DNA from: an uncultured Alphaproteobacteria bacterium
GTDB lineage: Bacteria > Pseudomonadota > Alphaproteobacteria > HIMB59 > GCA-002718135
Reading direction: 5' to 3'
Length of the DNA stretch: 37,337 nt
NCBI GenBank assembly: GCA_902522015.1
Contig: CABYTX010000008.1
Location: forward strand, 1-37,337
Position numbers and translations under genes: made by a program. How positions within the stretch are numbered: position 1 is the first letter of the stretch; every line of letters begins with the position of its first letter. Positions 23,759 to 32,722 of this stretch are shown here, in pieces. The notes below the pieces were generated by a model that was not told the origin of the DNA, did not search any database, and saw nothing but the letters and a program-made list of their open reading frames with translations.

Positions 23759-24723
23759 TTAACTTTATAATAATCCTTAAACCATTCTATAAATTTTTTT
23801 ATTCCATTATCTATGTTTGTTTTTGGATTATATCCAGTATATTTTTTTAACTTATTTATATTTGAATGTGTTTTTAAAATATCTCCAACTTGTAAAGGTA
23901 ATCTTTTAATTTTAGATTTCTTGTTTAGATTTTTCTCAATATATTTCAAATAATCTAATAGTTTTTTTGGAGTTCCATTACCAATATTAAAAATTTCATA
24001 TGGTATAGTTTTTTTAGATTGTTTATTAATTAGAGAATAAATACCATCAACTATATCATCGATATACGTAAAATCTCTAAGATGATTTCCTTTATTATAA
24101 AGTTCAATTGGATTATTTTTTATAATGTTTTTTGTAAATTTAAATAATGCCATATCGGGTCTTCCAAAAGGTCCATAAACTGTAAAAAACCTAACACCAG
24201 TACATGGTAATTTATAAATATATGAATATGAGTGAGCCATAATTTCATTAGATTTTTTTGTTGCAGCGTAAAATGAAAGGGGACGATCAGTTGATTCAGT
24301 TTCACTTAATGGAAATTTTTTAGTATCCCCATAAACTGAGCTAGTAGATGCATAAATTAGATGCTTTATTTTATTATATCTTGAGGTTTCTAATATATTA
24401 AAAAATCCTTCTAAATTACTTTTAAAATAAGTTTGTGGATTTTTGATTGAATATCTAACACCGGCCTGTGCTGCTAAATGGATTATTATTTTAATTTGAT
24501 TATTCTTAATAATACTATTTAATTTTTTATATTGAATTATATCAACTTTATAAAAAAAAAATTTTTTATTTTTTTTTAATTCTTTTATTCTGTTTTTTTT
24601 TAAATTTACATCATAGTAGTCATTTATATTATCTATCCCAATAACTTTATTGTTATTCTTTAAAATTTTTTTAGCTATATGATAGCCAATAAAACCCGCT
24701 ACTCCAGTGATTAATATATTCAT
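23755..24723 (-). CDS. NAD-dependent sugar epimerase, UDP-glucuronate 4-epimerase-like
   Basis: A 322-residue extended short-chain dehydrogenase. It has G-V-A-G-F-I-G (7-13) for NAD, the D-N-I-N-D-Y-Y-D-V-N-L-K segment (31-42) that marks UDP-glucuronate 4-epimerases (CapI/GAE), the catalytic S-T-S-S-V-Y-G and the Y-x-x-x-K in F-Y-A-A-T-K-K. The segment R-F-F-T-V-Y-G-P-F-G-R-P-D-M-A-L is also typical. Expected reaction: UDP-glucuronate to UDP-galacturonate, providing a precursor for surface glycan. It is the last gene of the minus-strand glycan unit, 3 nt after mmsA. Its terminal bases are shared with the opposite-strand PLP gene, with the two stop codons overlapping within TTAG. Confidence 0.88.
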   Translation of the reverse strand: MNILITGVAGFIGYHIAKKILKNNNKVIGIDNINDYYDVNLKKNRIKELKKNKKFFFYKVDIIQYKKLNSIIKNNQIKIIIHLAAQAGVRYSIKNPQTYFKSNLEGFFNILETSRYNKIKHLIYASTSSVYGDTKKFPLSETESTDRPLSFYAATKKSNEIMAHSYSYIYKLPCTGVRFFTVYGPFGRPDMALFKFTKNIIKNNPIELYNKGNHLRDFTYIDDIVDGIYSLINKQSKKTIPYEIFNIGNGTPKKLLDYLKYIEKNLNKKSKIKRLPLQVGDILKTHSNINKLKKYTGYNPKTNIDNGIKKFIEWFKDYYKVN

Positions 24724-24726
24724 TAA

Positions 24727-26214
24727 TTAATTTGTTGGCATTTTAAATTCAGGACCTTTTTGAATACTTTTCGGCCATCTTGAAGTTACTGTTTTTAATT
24801 TAGTATAAAATCTTACTCCTTCAGTGCCATGCATTGAATGATCACCAAATAAAGATTGTTTCCAGCCTCCAAAACTGTGAAAAGCCATTGGTACAGGAAT
24901 AGGAACATTAACACCAACCATTCCAATTTTGCAATTAGTTGTAAAATGTCTAGAAATTTCTCCATCTGATGTGTAAATACTAGTTCCATTACCAAATGCA
25001 TGGTCATTCACTAAATTAAGAGCCTCATCATAATTACGAGCCCTTACTACTGACAATACTGGTCCAAATATTTCTTCTTTATAAATTTTCATGTCTTTAT
25101 TTACTTCATCAAATAATGTTGGTCCTACAAAATAACCATTTTCGTATCCTTGAATTTTAAAATTTCTTCCATCCAAAACAAGTTTCGCACCTTCCTCAAC
25201 ACCAGAAGTTATATAATTTTCAATTTTATCTTTATGTTCTTTTGATATTACTGGACCCATTTGAGAGGAACTATCAGTCCACGGAGCCACAATTAGAGAT
25301 TCAGCTTTATTACTAATATTTTCAACTAACTTGTCTGCAATATCACCAACCGCTACTGCAACAGATACTGCCATACATCTTTCACCGGCAGATCCATATG
25401 CTGCACCCATAATACCATCAACAGCTTGGTCAATATTTGCATCCGGCATCACGACCAAATGATTTTTAGCACCTCCTAATGCTTGAACTCTTTTTCCATT
25501 TTTTGCAGAAGTTTCATATATATATTTTGCAACTGGAGTCGATCCAACAAAACTCACTGATGATATTTCATCTGAATTTAATATCAAATTTACAATATCT
25601 TTATCTCCCTGAACTACATTAAATACTCCATCAGGCAGACCAGCTTCAGAAAACAGTTGTGCTAATAATATACTGCATGATGGATCTTTTTCCGAAGGTT
25701 TTAAAATAAATGAATTTCCACATGCTATAGATATAGGATACATCCACATAGGTACCATTGCCGGAAAATTAAAAGGTGTAATCCCAGCAGTAATTCCTAA
25801 AGGCTGTCTAATAGACCAAGAATCAATAGCATTTCCAACATTTTGTGAAAATTCCCCTTTTAACAAATGAGGTATGCCACAAGAAAACTCGACAACTTCT
25901 AATCCTCTAATTACAGAACCCTTAGCATCATCTAAAGTTTTTCCATGCTCTATAGAAATAATTTTTGCAAGAGTTTCAATATTTTTTTCAATTAATTCTT
26001 TGTATTTTGATAATATTCTTGATCTTTTTAAAGGTGTGAAATTTGACCATTCTAAGTAAGCTTTTTTAGAACTAATTACAGCTGCATTGAAGTCATTTTT
26101 GTTAGATAAAACAACTTCAGCACACTTTTCACTTGTTGAAGGATCATTAACATCTAGAAAATTATTAGATGAAGATTGACTTTTACCATGTATATAATTT
26201 TCAACTCTTTTCAT
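24727..26214 (-). CDS. mmsA: CoA-acylating methylmalonate-semialdehyde dehydrogenase
   Basis: Converts methylmalonate semialdehyde (or malonate semialdehyde) to propionyl-CoA (or acetyl-CoA) with NAD and CoA, at the end of valine, beta-alanine, thymine or inositol breakdown. The 495-residue protein shows the MmsA hallmarks: catalytic Cys280 in S-A-G-E-R-C-M-A, the Q-A-L-G-G-A-K-N segment (244-251) in which the usual ALDH general-base glutamate is absent, and the G-W-K-Q-S-L-F-G-D end. It overlaps the LAB_N gene by 14 nt at its start and is 3 nt from the epimerase at its end, so a central-metabolism gene is embedded in a glycan operon. Less extreme A+T content than its neighbours suggests a different history. 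Confidence 0.93.
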   Translation of the reverse strand: MKRVENYIHGKSQSSSNNFLDVNDPSTSEKCAEVVLSNKNDFNAAVISSKKAYLEWSNFTPLKRSRILSKYKELIEKNIETLAKIISIEHGKTLDDAKGSVIRGLEVVEFSCGIPHLLKGEFSQNVGNAIDSWSIRQPLGITAGITPFNFPAMVPMWMYPISIACGNSFILKPSEKDPSCSILLAQLFSEAGLPDGVFNVVQGDKDIVNLILNSDEISSVSFVGSTPVAKYIYETSAKNGKRVQALGGAKNHLVVMPDANIDQAVDGIMGAAYGSAGERCMAVSVAVAVGDIADKLVENISNKAESLIVAPWTDSSSQMGPVISKEHKDKIENYITSGVEEGAKLVLDGRNFKIQGYENGYFVGPTLFDEVNKDMKIYKEEIFGPVLSVVRARNYDEALNLVNDHAFGNGTSIYTSDGEISRHFTTNCKIGMVGVNVPIPVPMAFHSFGGWKQSLFGDHSMHGTEGVRFYTKLKTVTSRWPKSIQKGPEFKMPTN

Positions 26215-26497
26215 TATTCTTCTTATAAATTAATATCAAATTTCTTAAATAAATAAATATACCGAATAATTGACCTGAAATTATTACAGGATCCTTCCTA
26301 AATATTGCATAAGTAAGAAGTCCTATTCCCCCAAATATACTTAGATACCAGAAAATTATTGGAATTGAACTGACTCCCTTTGTTTCAGAATATACCCATT
26401 GTACTATAAATCTTGATGCAAAAAGACCTTGACCAGTAAAACCAATAATCAAAAAAACTAATTCAGTTTTACTAAGATTAATTACAAAATCAAACAC
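26201..26497 (-). CDS. LAB_N (lipid-A-disaccharide synthase N-terminal-like) small membrane protein
   Basis: A 98-residue protein with three hydrophobic segments. It carries the LAB_N signature G-F-T-G-Q-G-L-F-A-S-R-F-I-V-Q-W (about 19-34), followed by S-I-P-I-I-F-W-Y-L-S, which is common to stand-alone copies. Such proteins are usually encoded beside a dolichyl-phosphate-mannose-synthase-like GT2, exactly as here (1-nt gap), and are thought to help handle lipid-linked sugars or lipid A modification at the inner membrane. The precise role is unproven. Confidence 0.88.
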   Translation of the reverse strand: MFDFVINLSKTELVFLIIGFTGQGLFASRFIVQWVYSETKGVSSIPIIFWYLSIFGGIGLLTYAIFRKDPVIISGQLFGIFIYLRNLILIYKKNNEKS

Positions 26498-26498
26498 G

Positions 26499-27179
26499 TT
26501 ATTTATTTTTTATTATTTTTAAAACTTTATTTATGTCTCTTATTCCCCAAATTAGTCTTCTAAAAGTTCCATATTTAGAAATACCTTTGTATCTTTTTCT
26601 ATGGTCAACATCTATAAAAAAAGTTTTATATCCAAACCCACTAAAAAGAGCTGGCAGAAATCTATGAATACCGTCAAAAAAAGGGAAAGTTAGAAATATT
26701 TCTTTGTCAAAAATTTTAAGTGAACAACCTGTATCAATACAACCATCGTTGAGAATAGACTTTCTAATTAAATTTGCAAGATAAGATGAAAAAACTTTTA
26801 CCAAACTATCTTTTCTTTTTGCTCTAATTCCTCCAATTAATTTAAAATCATTTTCTTCATATAATAATAACATTTTAGGTATATCTGCTGGATTATTTTG
26901 CAAATCCCCATCAATTGTTACAATAGTATTATACTTTGAGTTCTCAATACCAATTCTAATACTAAAGCTCTGCCCTTTATTTTTTAAATTTTGAATTAGT
27001 TTAATGTTAGATATTTTTATATTTTTTAAGACTTGTTTTGTATTATCTGTACTACAATCATCAACAATAATAATTTCATAATTATTTTTATAATTTACTA
27101 ATGAAAGATTTATTTCATTTAATAAGATAGTGATATTATCTTGCTCATTATAGACTGGTATTACTATTGAAAAAAACAT
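26499..27179 (-). CDS. Family 2 glycosyltransferase, polyprenyl-phosphate sugar synthase-like
   Basis: A 226-residue GT-A glycosyltransferase of the DPM1 type, with no C-terminal membrane domain. Key motifs are V-I-P-V-Y-N-E-Q-D-N (7-16), I-V-D-D-C-S-T-D-N-T and T-I-D-G-D-L-Q-N-N-P-A-D-I (metal-binding aspartates). It probably charges undecaprenyl phosphate with a sugar at the cytoplasmic face of the inner membrane. It is 1 nt upstream of the LAB_N gene and 7 nt downstream of a GT4 gene. ArnC-like or DPM-like donors are possible, but the sugar cannot be read from the sequence. Confidence 0.9.
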   Translation of the reverse strand: MFFSIVIPVYNEQDNITILLNEINLSLVNYKNNYEIIIVDDCSTDNTKQVLKNIKISNIKLIQNLKNKGQSFSIRIGIENSKYNTIVTIDGDLQNNPADIPKMLLLYEENDFKLIGGIRAKRKDSLVKVFSSYLANLIRKSILNDGCIDTGCSLKIFDKEIFLTFPFFDGIHRFLPALFSGFGYKTFFIDVDHRKRYKGISKYGTFRRLIWGIRDINKVLKIIKNK

Positions 27180-27186
27180 ATTATTT

Positions 27187-28422
27187 CTAATCCAAATTTT
27201 TATAAATTTTTAAATATTTTTTATTAGCTATAGATATATCAAATAATTTTTTAGATTTATTAACTAATTTTTCTCCATACAAATAGTTTATTTTCTTATA
27301 ATTTTTTATAAAGTTTTCAATTTCAGAATTATTTCTGTAATCTAAAATTATACCGGCATTTAATTCTTTGACTATATTTGTGACATCACCAATATTATCA
27401 TTATAAATAACAGGTACTCCCATTGCCAATGATTCTGCTAATTTAGTTGGTGACATTGCGCATCTTGCATATGTTTCTTTAATAAAAGCAAGTGAAAAAT
27501 TTGAAATACTTAAATAATTAGGAACATCCGAATGATTGACATTTTTAATTATTATATTTTTTGATAATTTCTTATATTTTGTATCTAAAATTTTTAATAC
27601 AGAATTTATATCTTGGCTAACAATAACAAAGAAAGAATTAGGAATTTTCTCATTTATTTTTTTAAAAAATGATAACATTTCTTCGAATAAGTAAACCCCA
27701 GTTAAAGAACCATTATAATTGAATATAATACTATTACTTGGAATATTAAATTTTTTAATAAAAACTTTTTTAAAATATTCTTTTTTATAATAATTAAACT
27801 TATTATAATCAACACAACAAGGTATTATTGTAGAATTAACAAATTTTTTTTTATGTAATTTTTCTAACTCATTTTTCACTTTATACGTTAAAAAAATAAT
27901 ATGATTTGAATTAAATATGCATGATTTTTCGATCATTTTTAATATTTTATAAATTATTTTATCAATAAATTTATGTTTATTAAGAATACCATTATCAATT
28001 CTTTCATCAGCCCATAAGCCCCTACAATCAAATAATAAATCAATTTTTTTATAAAATAGAAATTTTTTATAAAATAAACCTATTGATGCAGGTACTAAGC
28101 CGCGACCATGAATTATTTTTATATTAAATTTTATAATTAGATAAAATGTCAGAAAAGTAATTTTAATTAAATCATAAGATTTACCCAATTTACCAAATCT
28201 ACTTGTAAATTTACATTTGTGCCATTTTATAGATGTATTCTCAAAATCATTTTCAATTTTTTTTTTTAATTCAATTAATCTATTTTTTTTTTCGAAGCTA
28301 ATTATATGAATTTCTTTGGAATATTTTGATAAATGCAAAACATACGGTATTATTTGACTTTGACCTAATGGATCAGATAATCCATCATAACTTATAAAAA
28401 GAGATTTTTTTTTAATTAACAT
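27187..28422 (-). CDS. GT4-like glycosyltransferase
   Basis: A 411-residue GT-B glycosyltransferase. The N-terminal domain begins S-Y-D-G-L-S-D-P-L-G-Q-S-Q-I, a pattern of GT4-type proteins, and includes I-H-G-R-G-L-V-P-A and L-F-D-C-R-G-L-W-A-D-E-R. The C-terminal nucleotide-binding half has N-Y-N-G-S-L-T-G-V-Y and S-P-T-K-L-A-E-S-L-A-M-G-V-P-V-I-Y, the family's donor-site E-x7-E-like region. Extremely rich in Lys, Ile and Asn, in keeping with the low G+C of this stretch. It overlaps the upstream glycosyltransferase gene by 11 nt. Sugar and acceptor unknown. Confidence 0.85.
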   Translation of the reverse strand: MLIKKKSLFISYDGLSDPLGQSQIIPYVLHLSKYSKEIHIISFEKKNRLIELKKKIENDFENTSIKWHKCKFTSRFGKLGKSYDLIKITFLTFYLIIKFNIKIIHGRGLVPASIGLFYKKFLFYKKIDLLFDCRGLWADERIDNGILNKHKFIDKIIYKILKMIEKSCIFNSNHIIFLTYKVKNELEKLHKKKFVNSTIIPCCVDYNKFNYYKKEYFKKVFIKKFNIPSNSIIFNYNGSLTGVYLFEEMLSFFKKINEKIPNSFFVIVSQDINSVLKILDTKYKKLSKNIIIKNVNHSDVPNYLSISNFSLAFIKETYARCAMSPTKLAESLAMGVPVIYNDNIGDVTNIVKELNAGIILDYRNNSEIENFIKNYKKINYLYGEKLVNKSKKLFDISIANKKYLKIYKNLD

Positions 28423-29500
28423 TAAAAACTTTTAAATATTTGTTTACTTGAATAGATGCATCATATTTCTTTGAGTAATCTATTATTTTATTTTTTAGTA
28501 CTGGTTTTGCCAAAGTATCTAATATTGAATCTGCAATTTTAATGGGATCATCATTAAAAACAAGTTTGCCAAGAAAATTTTCAGTGATGATTTCAGAAGG
28601 ACCATATGGACAATCTAAACTTACAACAGGTGTACCATAAATAAATGATTCTACTATTACATTTCCAAAACCTTCCCACCTTGATGTCAATATAAATAAA
28701 TCAGCAGTATTATAAAAATACGAAATATTATTTTGATAATTTATAATTTGTATTCTTGAATTTAAATTTAATTTAGTAATTAATTTTTTTAGATCTTGAT
28801 ATAACTCACCTTGTCCAATTATTATAAGCTCACAATTTATTTTTAAATTTAAAATACTAAAAGTTTTTATCAATAATTCATGATTCTTTGCATATTTTAA
28901 TGATCCAACAGTAAGTAATTTTTTTGAAGTTTTGATTTTCCAATCATTTTTATTAATTATTTTTGAGCTATTAATTATTGAGATTGGGTTATATATTACT
29001 TCAAATTTATTTTTATTAATATTTGTTTCTCTTAATATTTCATTCTTAACACCCTCAGATACGCATATGATTTTTTTAGCAAAATGATACGTGAGATTAA
29101 TCAATAACTTCATAAAAAATTTTGATGAATTAGTCTCATATTTTCTTGAAGTGAACAATGGAACGTGTTCAACAAAATATAAATTTGATTTTACTCGTGC
29201 CAATAAAAGACTGATAAATGTCAAGCTTGTAAGTGGCCACATTGAAGATATAATTAATAGAGGTTTTTCTTTTAATATAATTGATTTAAGTGGAAATATA
29301 ATACTTCTAAGTTTATCAACCTGTAATTTGTATATTTTTATATTTTTATTAAGTAAAGAACCATATTCATTTATATTATTTTTAATAACGAAAATTATTT
29401 CAAAATTCTTATCACTTAATTCATTCGCAATTAAAACTGAATTTTTTTCTGCCCCACCAATTCTTAAATCAGGTAATATTATTAATATTTTTTTTTTCAA
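28412..29500 (-). CDS. GT4 glycosyltransferase
   Basis: A 362-residue GT-B enzyme with the classical GT4 start I-L-P-D-L-R-I-G-G-A-E-K-N (8-20), a C-terminal Rossmann half with V-G-S-L-K-Y-A-K-N-H and I-I-I-G-Q-G-E-L, and the donor-binding motif R-W-E-G-F-G-N-V-I-V-E-S-F-I-Y-G-T-P-V-V. It works in the cytoplasm on a lipid-linked glycan intermediate. It overlaps both neighbours by 4-11 nt (ATGA with the GT10-like gene at 29497-29500), so it belongs to a tight glycosyltransferase operon. Specificity unknown. Confidence 0.9.
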   Translation of the reverse strand: MKKKILIILPDLRIGGAEKNSVLIANELSDKNFEIIFVIKNNINEYGSLLNKNIKIYKLQVDKLRSIIFPLKSIILKEKPLLIISSMWPLTSLTFISLLLARVKSNLYFVEHVPLFTSRKYETNSSKFFMKLLINLTYHFAKKIICVSEGVKNEILRETNINKNKFEVIYNPISIINSSKIINKNDWKIKTSKKLLTVGSLKYAKNHELLIKTFSILNLKINCELIIIGQGELYQDLKKLITKLNLNSRIQIINYQNNISYFYNTADLFILTSRWEGFGNVIVESFIYGTPVVSLDCPYGPSEIITENFLGKLVFNDDPIKIADSILDTLAKPVLKNKIIDYSKKYDASIQVNKYLKVFNVN

Positions 29501-30498
29501 TTTGATCTAAACCTATCGAGTATTTTTAATAAAAAAGTTTTTAACTCATTTAAATTGGGAGTTGAATTTAAAAGTGGAGATTCATAAATTTCTTTTAATT
29601 TTTCTTTATTTTCTAAAATTTCATTAATATTTTTTGATAATGGAGGATTAAAATATATGTAAGAATTTTTATTAATGTCTACCATATAATTATTTTCGAC
29701 ATTTGAAATCGGTATACAACCAGATGCATAAGCTTCAACAATTTTTTCATCAATATACCCAGGGAAAAAAGAATTGTGAAAAGATAAGTCATATCTATAC
29801 TGTTTTATTATTTCTTCCTTAAGAAAAGGACTATCATAATAATTACTAATTTTCTTATCAAAAATAGGACCGTAACCATCAATTGGTAAAATAGATTTTA
29901 TATTTTCAATTAAAACATCTTTTGGGTGAGCAAGGTGAGTTGCAATTATAACTAGTTTATTTTTTCTTGCTAACCACTTCTCAAAAGGGATTTTTCTTTT
30001 CAGTAATTCAGATATCTCAATCAGTCTACCAAATCTTTTGTTAGCTCTATTTGTATTTAAATCATCTTCAAATTTAATGTATTCCCACCAAAACGGAAGT
30101 CTAAAGTATTTTTCAGATTCAAATATTGAAGGAGTAATAAAAAAATCACTATAAGGCCATAAAGAGTATTTGTGTATAATTGATGGATTTTCATAAGAAT
30201 GATTAATAATAATTAATTTATTTTTTCTAATTTTTTTTATAAGTCTCAAAAAAAAACTATTAAATGGATTTAAAAAAGGGCCGAGTAAAATTATATTGGC
30301 ATTTAAAAATTTATTTATATTTAATAACCACCAAATAGTATTAATAAATTTTAAATATCTTGATAAATTTATATTTTTTAATTCTTTAATTTGAATTTTA
30401 GGTTCTAATTTAAGTAATGTTTTTGGAACTAACCAATCTTTATAGTAAGATAATTGACATAGTATCAAAACATTTATATTTTTTTTTTTATTTATCAT
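29497..30498 (-). CDS. GT10-like (alpha-1,3-fucosyltransferase family) glycosyltransferase
   Basis: A 333-residue protein. Its second half fits the GT10 fold: F-R-L-P-F-W-W (about 122-128) and especially Y-R-Y-D-L-S-F-H-N-S followed by P-G-Y-I-D-E-K-I-V-E-A-Y-A-S-G-C-I-P-I, which parallels the G-Y-V-T-E-K segment that binds GDP-fucose in bacterial fucosyltransferases such as the Helicobacter enzymes. The usual F-E-N-S reads F-H-N-S here, a change at a residue normally conserved. Gmd and a GDP-fucose-synthase-like gene lie on the opposite strand in the same island, so a GDP-6-deoxyhexose donor is plausible. First gene of the minus-strand glycosyltransferase unit. Family call by eye, not by search. 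Confidence 0.72.
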   Translation of the reverse strand: MINKKKNINVLILCQLSYYKDWLVPKTLLKLEPKIQIKELKNINLSRYLKFINTIWWLLNINKFLNANIILLGPFLNPFNSFFLRLIKKIRKNKLIIINHSYENPSIIHKYSLWPYSDFFITPSIFESEKYFRLPFWWEYIKFEDDLNTNRANKRFGRLIEISELLKRKIPFEKWLARKNKLVIIATHLAHPKDVLIENIKSILPIDGYGPIFDKKISNYYDSPFLKEEIIKQYRYDLSFHNSFFPGYIDEKIVEAYASGCIPISNVENNYMVDINKNSYIYFNPPLSKNINEILENKEKLKEIYESPLLNSTPNLNELKTFLLKILDRFRSN

Positions 30499-30557
30499 AA
30501 ATTAAATCTTGGTTTTTATCTTGCTTGACTTTTTTACTAGTATATTACTATTTTAAC

Positions 30558-31790
30558 ATGACTTACAGAAAAAAATGTATGAGCTGCAATTCTAAAGAAT
30601 TGAAAGAATTTTTAGATTTAAATAACCAACCTAATGGAAATTATTTTCCCTCAAAAAAGAATATTAAAAAAATTAAATTATATCCACTAAAAATGTTGGT
30701 TTGTAAAAAATGTTGGTTAATTCAAATAGATAAGTTTCCATCTCAAGTAGAATTATTTTCTAATCAAAATTATATATCTGGCTATAATATTCCTGTTCTT
30801 GATCATTTTAAAAGATTTTCAAATGATATAATAAATAGGTACAAATTAAATAATAATTCATTGGTTTTAGATATAGGATGTAATGATGGGTCATTATTAA
30901 ATTTTTTTAAAAAAAAAAATATAAATGTAATTGGCTTTGATCCCTCAAATAAAACTAATATACTTATAAAAAATAAAGGTATCAAAATAGTAAAAAAGTT
31001 TTGGAATAAAAAAAATTCCCACTACTTTAAAAATAGAAAAAAACCTGACGTAATTACTTCGACAGCTTCCTTTTATCATATACCAGATTTACATGACTAT
31101 ATTTATGGCTTAAAAAATATAATGAACAAGAATTCGGTCTTTGTATTCCAGGCTGTTTATGCGTTAGAAATTTTGAAAAATAATCAATTTGATCACTTTT
31201 ATCATGAGCATAGTTGTATTTATTCATTAATTTCTTTAAAAAAATTATTTGATTTTCATAACATGAAAATAATATTCTGTAAGACTGACAGAATTCATGG
31301 CGGTTCAATTATAGTTCATGCTGCACTAAAAAATACAAAATTAAAAACTTATAAAAGTACTATTGAAAAATTAATAACAAAAGAGAAAAATTATAAAATA
31401 AATCAAATCTCAACTTACTTAAATTTTAGAGAAAGTATTGAAAAAAATAAATTCAAATTATTGAATATTTTAGAAAAAATATTAAATGAAAATAAAACTA
31501 TTTATGGTGTTGGTGCGCCTGTTAAAGCATCTACTTTAATGAATTATTTTGGGATTAATAATAATCATATTAAAAAAATTATTGAATTAAACAAATTAAA
31601 AATTGGAAAATATACTCCGATTACAAATATTGAAATTATTGATGAAAGGAAATTAAAAAAAGATCCGGATTATTATTTTATATTTGCATGGAACTTTAAA
31701 GAGTATTTTATTAATAAGTATAAAAATTATTTAAAAAAAGGTGGTAAACTTATTATTCCATGTCCAAAACCAAAAATAATAAATAAATGA
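30558..31790 (+). CDS. SAM-dependent sugar C-methyltransferase (TylC3/NovU-like)
   Basis: A 410-residue three-part enzyme that adds a methyl group to a ring carbon of a nucleotide-linked ketosugar. The N-terminal zinc-binding part has Cys7-x-x-Cys10 and Cys49-x-x-Cys52. The SAM-binding motif is V-L-D-I-G-C-N-D-G-S-L-L (103-114). The catalytic region F-Y-H-E-H-S (about 214-219), followed by G-G-S-I, is typical of the family. The C-terminal part (about 300-400) is the Rossmann-like Methyltransf_14 domain with G-V-G-A-P-V-K-A. I start at ATG 30558 rather than 30525 because the extra 11 residues precede the zinc domain and are not expected. It overlaps the next gene by 4 nt and is the first of a plus-strand trio with the Fcl-like gene and gmd. 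Implies a branched-chain sugar in the glycan. Confidence 0.85.
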   Translation: MTYRKKCMSCNSKELKEFLDLNNQPNGNYFPSKKNIKKIKLYPLKMLVCKKCWLIQIDKFPSQVELFSNQNYISGYNIPVLDHFKRFSNDIINRYKLNNNSLVLDIGCNDGSLLNFFKKKNINVIGFDPSNKTNILIKNKGIKIVKKFWNKKNSHYFKNRKKPDVITSTASFYHIPDLHDYIYGLKNIMNKNSVFVFQAVYALEILKNNQFDHFYHEHSCIYSLISLKKLFDFHNMKIIFCKTDRIHGGSIIVHAALKNTKLKTYKSTIEKLITKEKNYKINQISTYLNFRESIEKNKFKLLNILEKILNENKTIYGVGAPVKASTLMNYFGINNNHIKKIIELNKLKIGKYTPITNIEIIDERKLKKDPDYYFIFAWNFKEYFINKYKNYLKKGGKLIIPCPKPKIINK

Positions 31791-32722
31791 AAGCAATTAT
31801 TATAGTTGGGGGAAATGGATTTCTAGGTAAAAATCTATATAATAAAATTAGAAAATCTAAACAGTATTCTAATTATAAAATTTTTGCTTTCTCAAAAAAA
31901 AATCTTAATTTATTAAAAAATAAATCAATTGAAAATAAATTTAATAAAATTAAAGAAAAATATAATGTTACAGCTATTTTTCATTGTGCTGTTTTATATA
32001 AATCAGCTGATTGGGTTAATAAAAATCAAGCTGATGTTTCATATTACAACAATATTATTAATCTTAATATTTTAAAAAATTCTCAATTATTTTTTCCAAA
32101 ATCATTATTTGTCTGTATGTTATCATATGCACTCTATAATAAAAATAAAATTGAGAAAAAAATACTAAGTGATTATCAGGACAATAAATTTACTAATTCG
32201 TATTCAGATTCAAAATACAATCTTTTAAAATATTGTGTTTATTATGAAAAACAGTTTAATTATAAATCTATTTGTTTGGTTATTAGTAATTTATACGGAA
32301 ATGAAAACATAACTTCCGAAAATAATCATTTTGTATCATCAATTATTGAAAAAATAATTCAAGCTAAATTAAAGAAGAAAAAAAAGATAAAATTTTATGG
32401 TAATTTTTTACAACTTAGAGATTTTTTACATATTGACGATGCTGTTAATGCTATAATTAAATTGTCTCAATTAAAATCTACTAAAGGCTGCAATGTAATC
32501 AATCTTGGATATGGTAGATCTTATAAAATGGAACAAATTTTACATAAGGTAGCTAATCTAGTAAATTTTGAAGGTGAATTGGAAATAAATAATAATGGAG
32601 TAGCCAATCATAAATCAATAAGTATAGTAAAAATAAAAAAAATAATTAATTGGAAGCCAAATATAAAGATTTATGAAGGCTTAAAAAGAGTTGTTGAATG
32701 GTCATTAAAGAAAAAAAGATAA
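31787..32722 (+). CDS. GDP-L-fucose-synthase-like epimerase/reductase with altered active site
   Basis: A 311-residue extended short-chain dehydrogenase. It has G-G-N-G-F-L-G (8-14) for NADP and Y-S-D-S-K for the Y-x-x-x-K pair. The second half follows GDP-fucose synthase (Fcl/WcaG) closely: N-L-Y-G, N-H-F-V-S-S-I-I containing the histidine used in epimerisation, L-R-D-F-L-H-I-D-D-A, F-E-G-E-L and the N-W-K-P near the end. Where Fcl has the S-S-C-I-Y segment with its catalytic cysteine, this protein reads S-Y-A-L-Y, so the cysteine appears replaced by alanine. It may be a reductase without full epimerase activity, giving a GDP-6-deoxyhexose other than fucose. Overlaps the C-methyltransferase by 4 nt and gmd by 25 nt. 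Confidence 0.8.
   Translation: MKAIIIVGGNGFLGKNLYNKIRKSKQYSNYKIFAFSKKNLNLLKNKSIENKFNKIKEKYNVTAIFHCAVLYKSADWVNKNQADVSYYNNIINLNILKNSQLFFPKSLFVCMLSYALYNKNKIEKKILSDYQDNKFTNSYSDSKYNLLKYCVYYEKQFNYKSICLVISNLYGNENITSENNHFVSSIIEKIIQAKLKKKKKIKFYGNFLQLRDFLHIDDAVNAIIKLSQLKSTKGCNVINLGYGRSYKMEQILHKVANLVNFEGELEINNNGVANHKSISIVKIKKIINWKPNIKIYEGLKRVVEWSLKKKR

Noticed and set aside
24541-24620. Long A/T homopolymer tracts as phase-variable repeats
   Set aside because: Runs of eight to nine identical bases are common all over the glycan region and encode Lys/Phe-rich stretches; nothing marks these as contingency loci.
29091-29510. 139-codon plus-strand open frame inside the GT4 gene
   Set aside because: Antisense to a clear glycosyltransferase; AT-rich sequence produces long shadow frames, and the translation has no recognisable domain.
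30525-30557. Upstream start for the sugar C-methyltransferase
   Set aside because: Eleven additional hydrophobic residues before the zinc module are not expected in the family, and the ATG at 30558 fits the known start of the domain.
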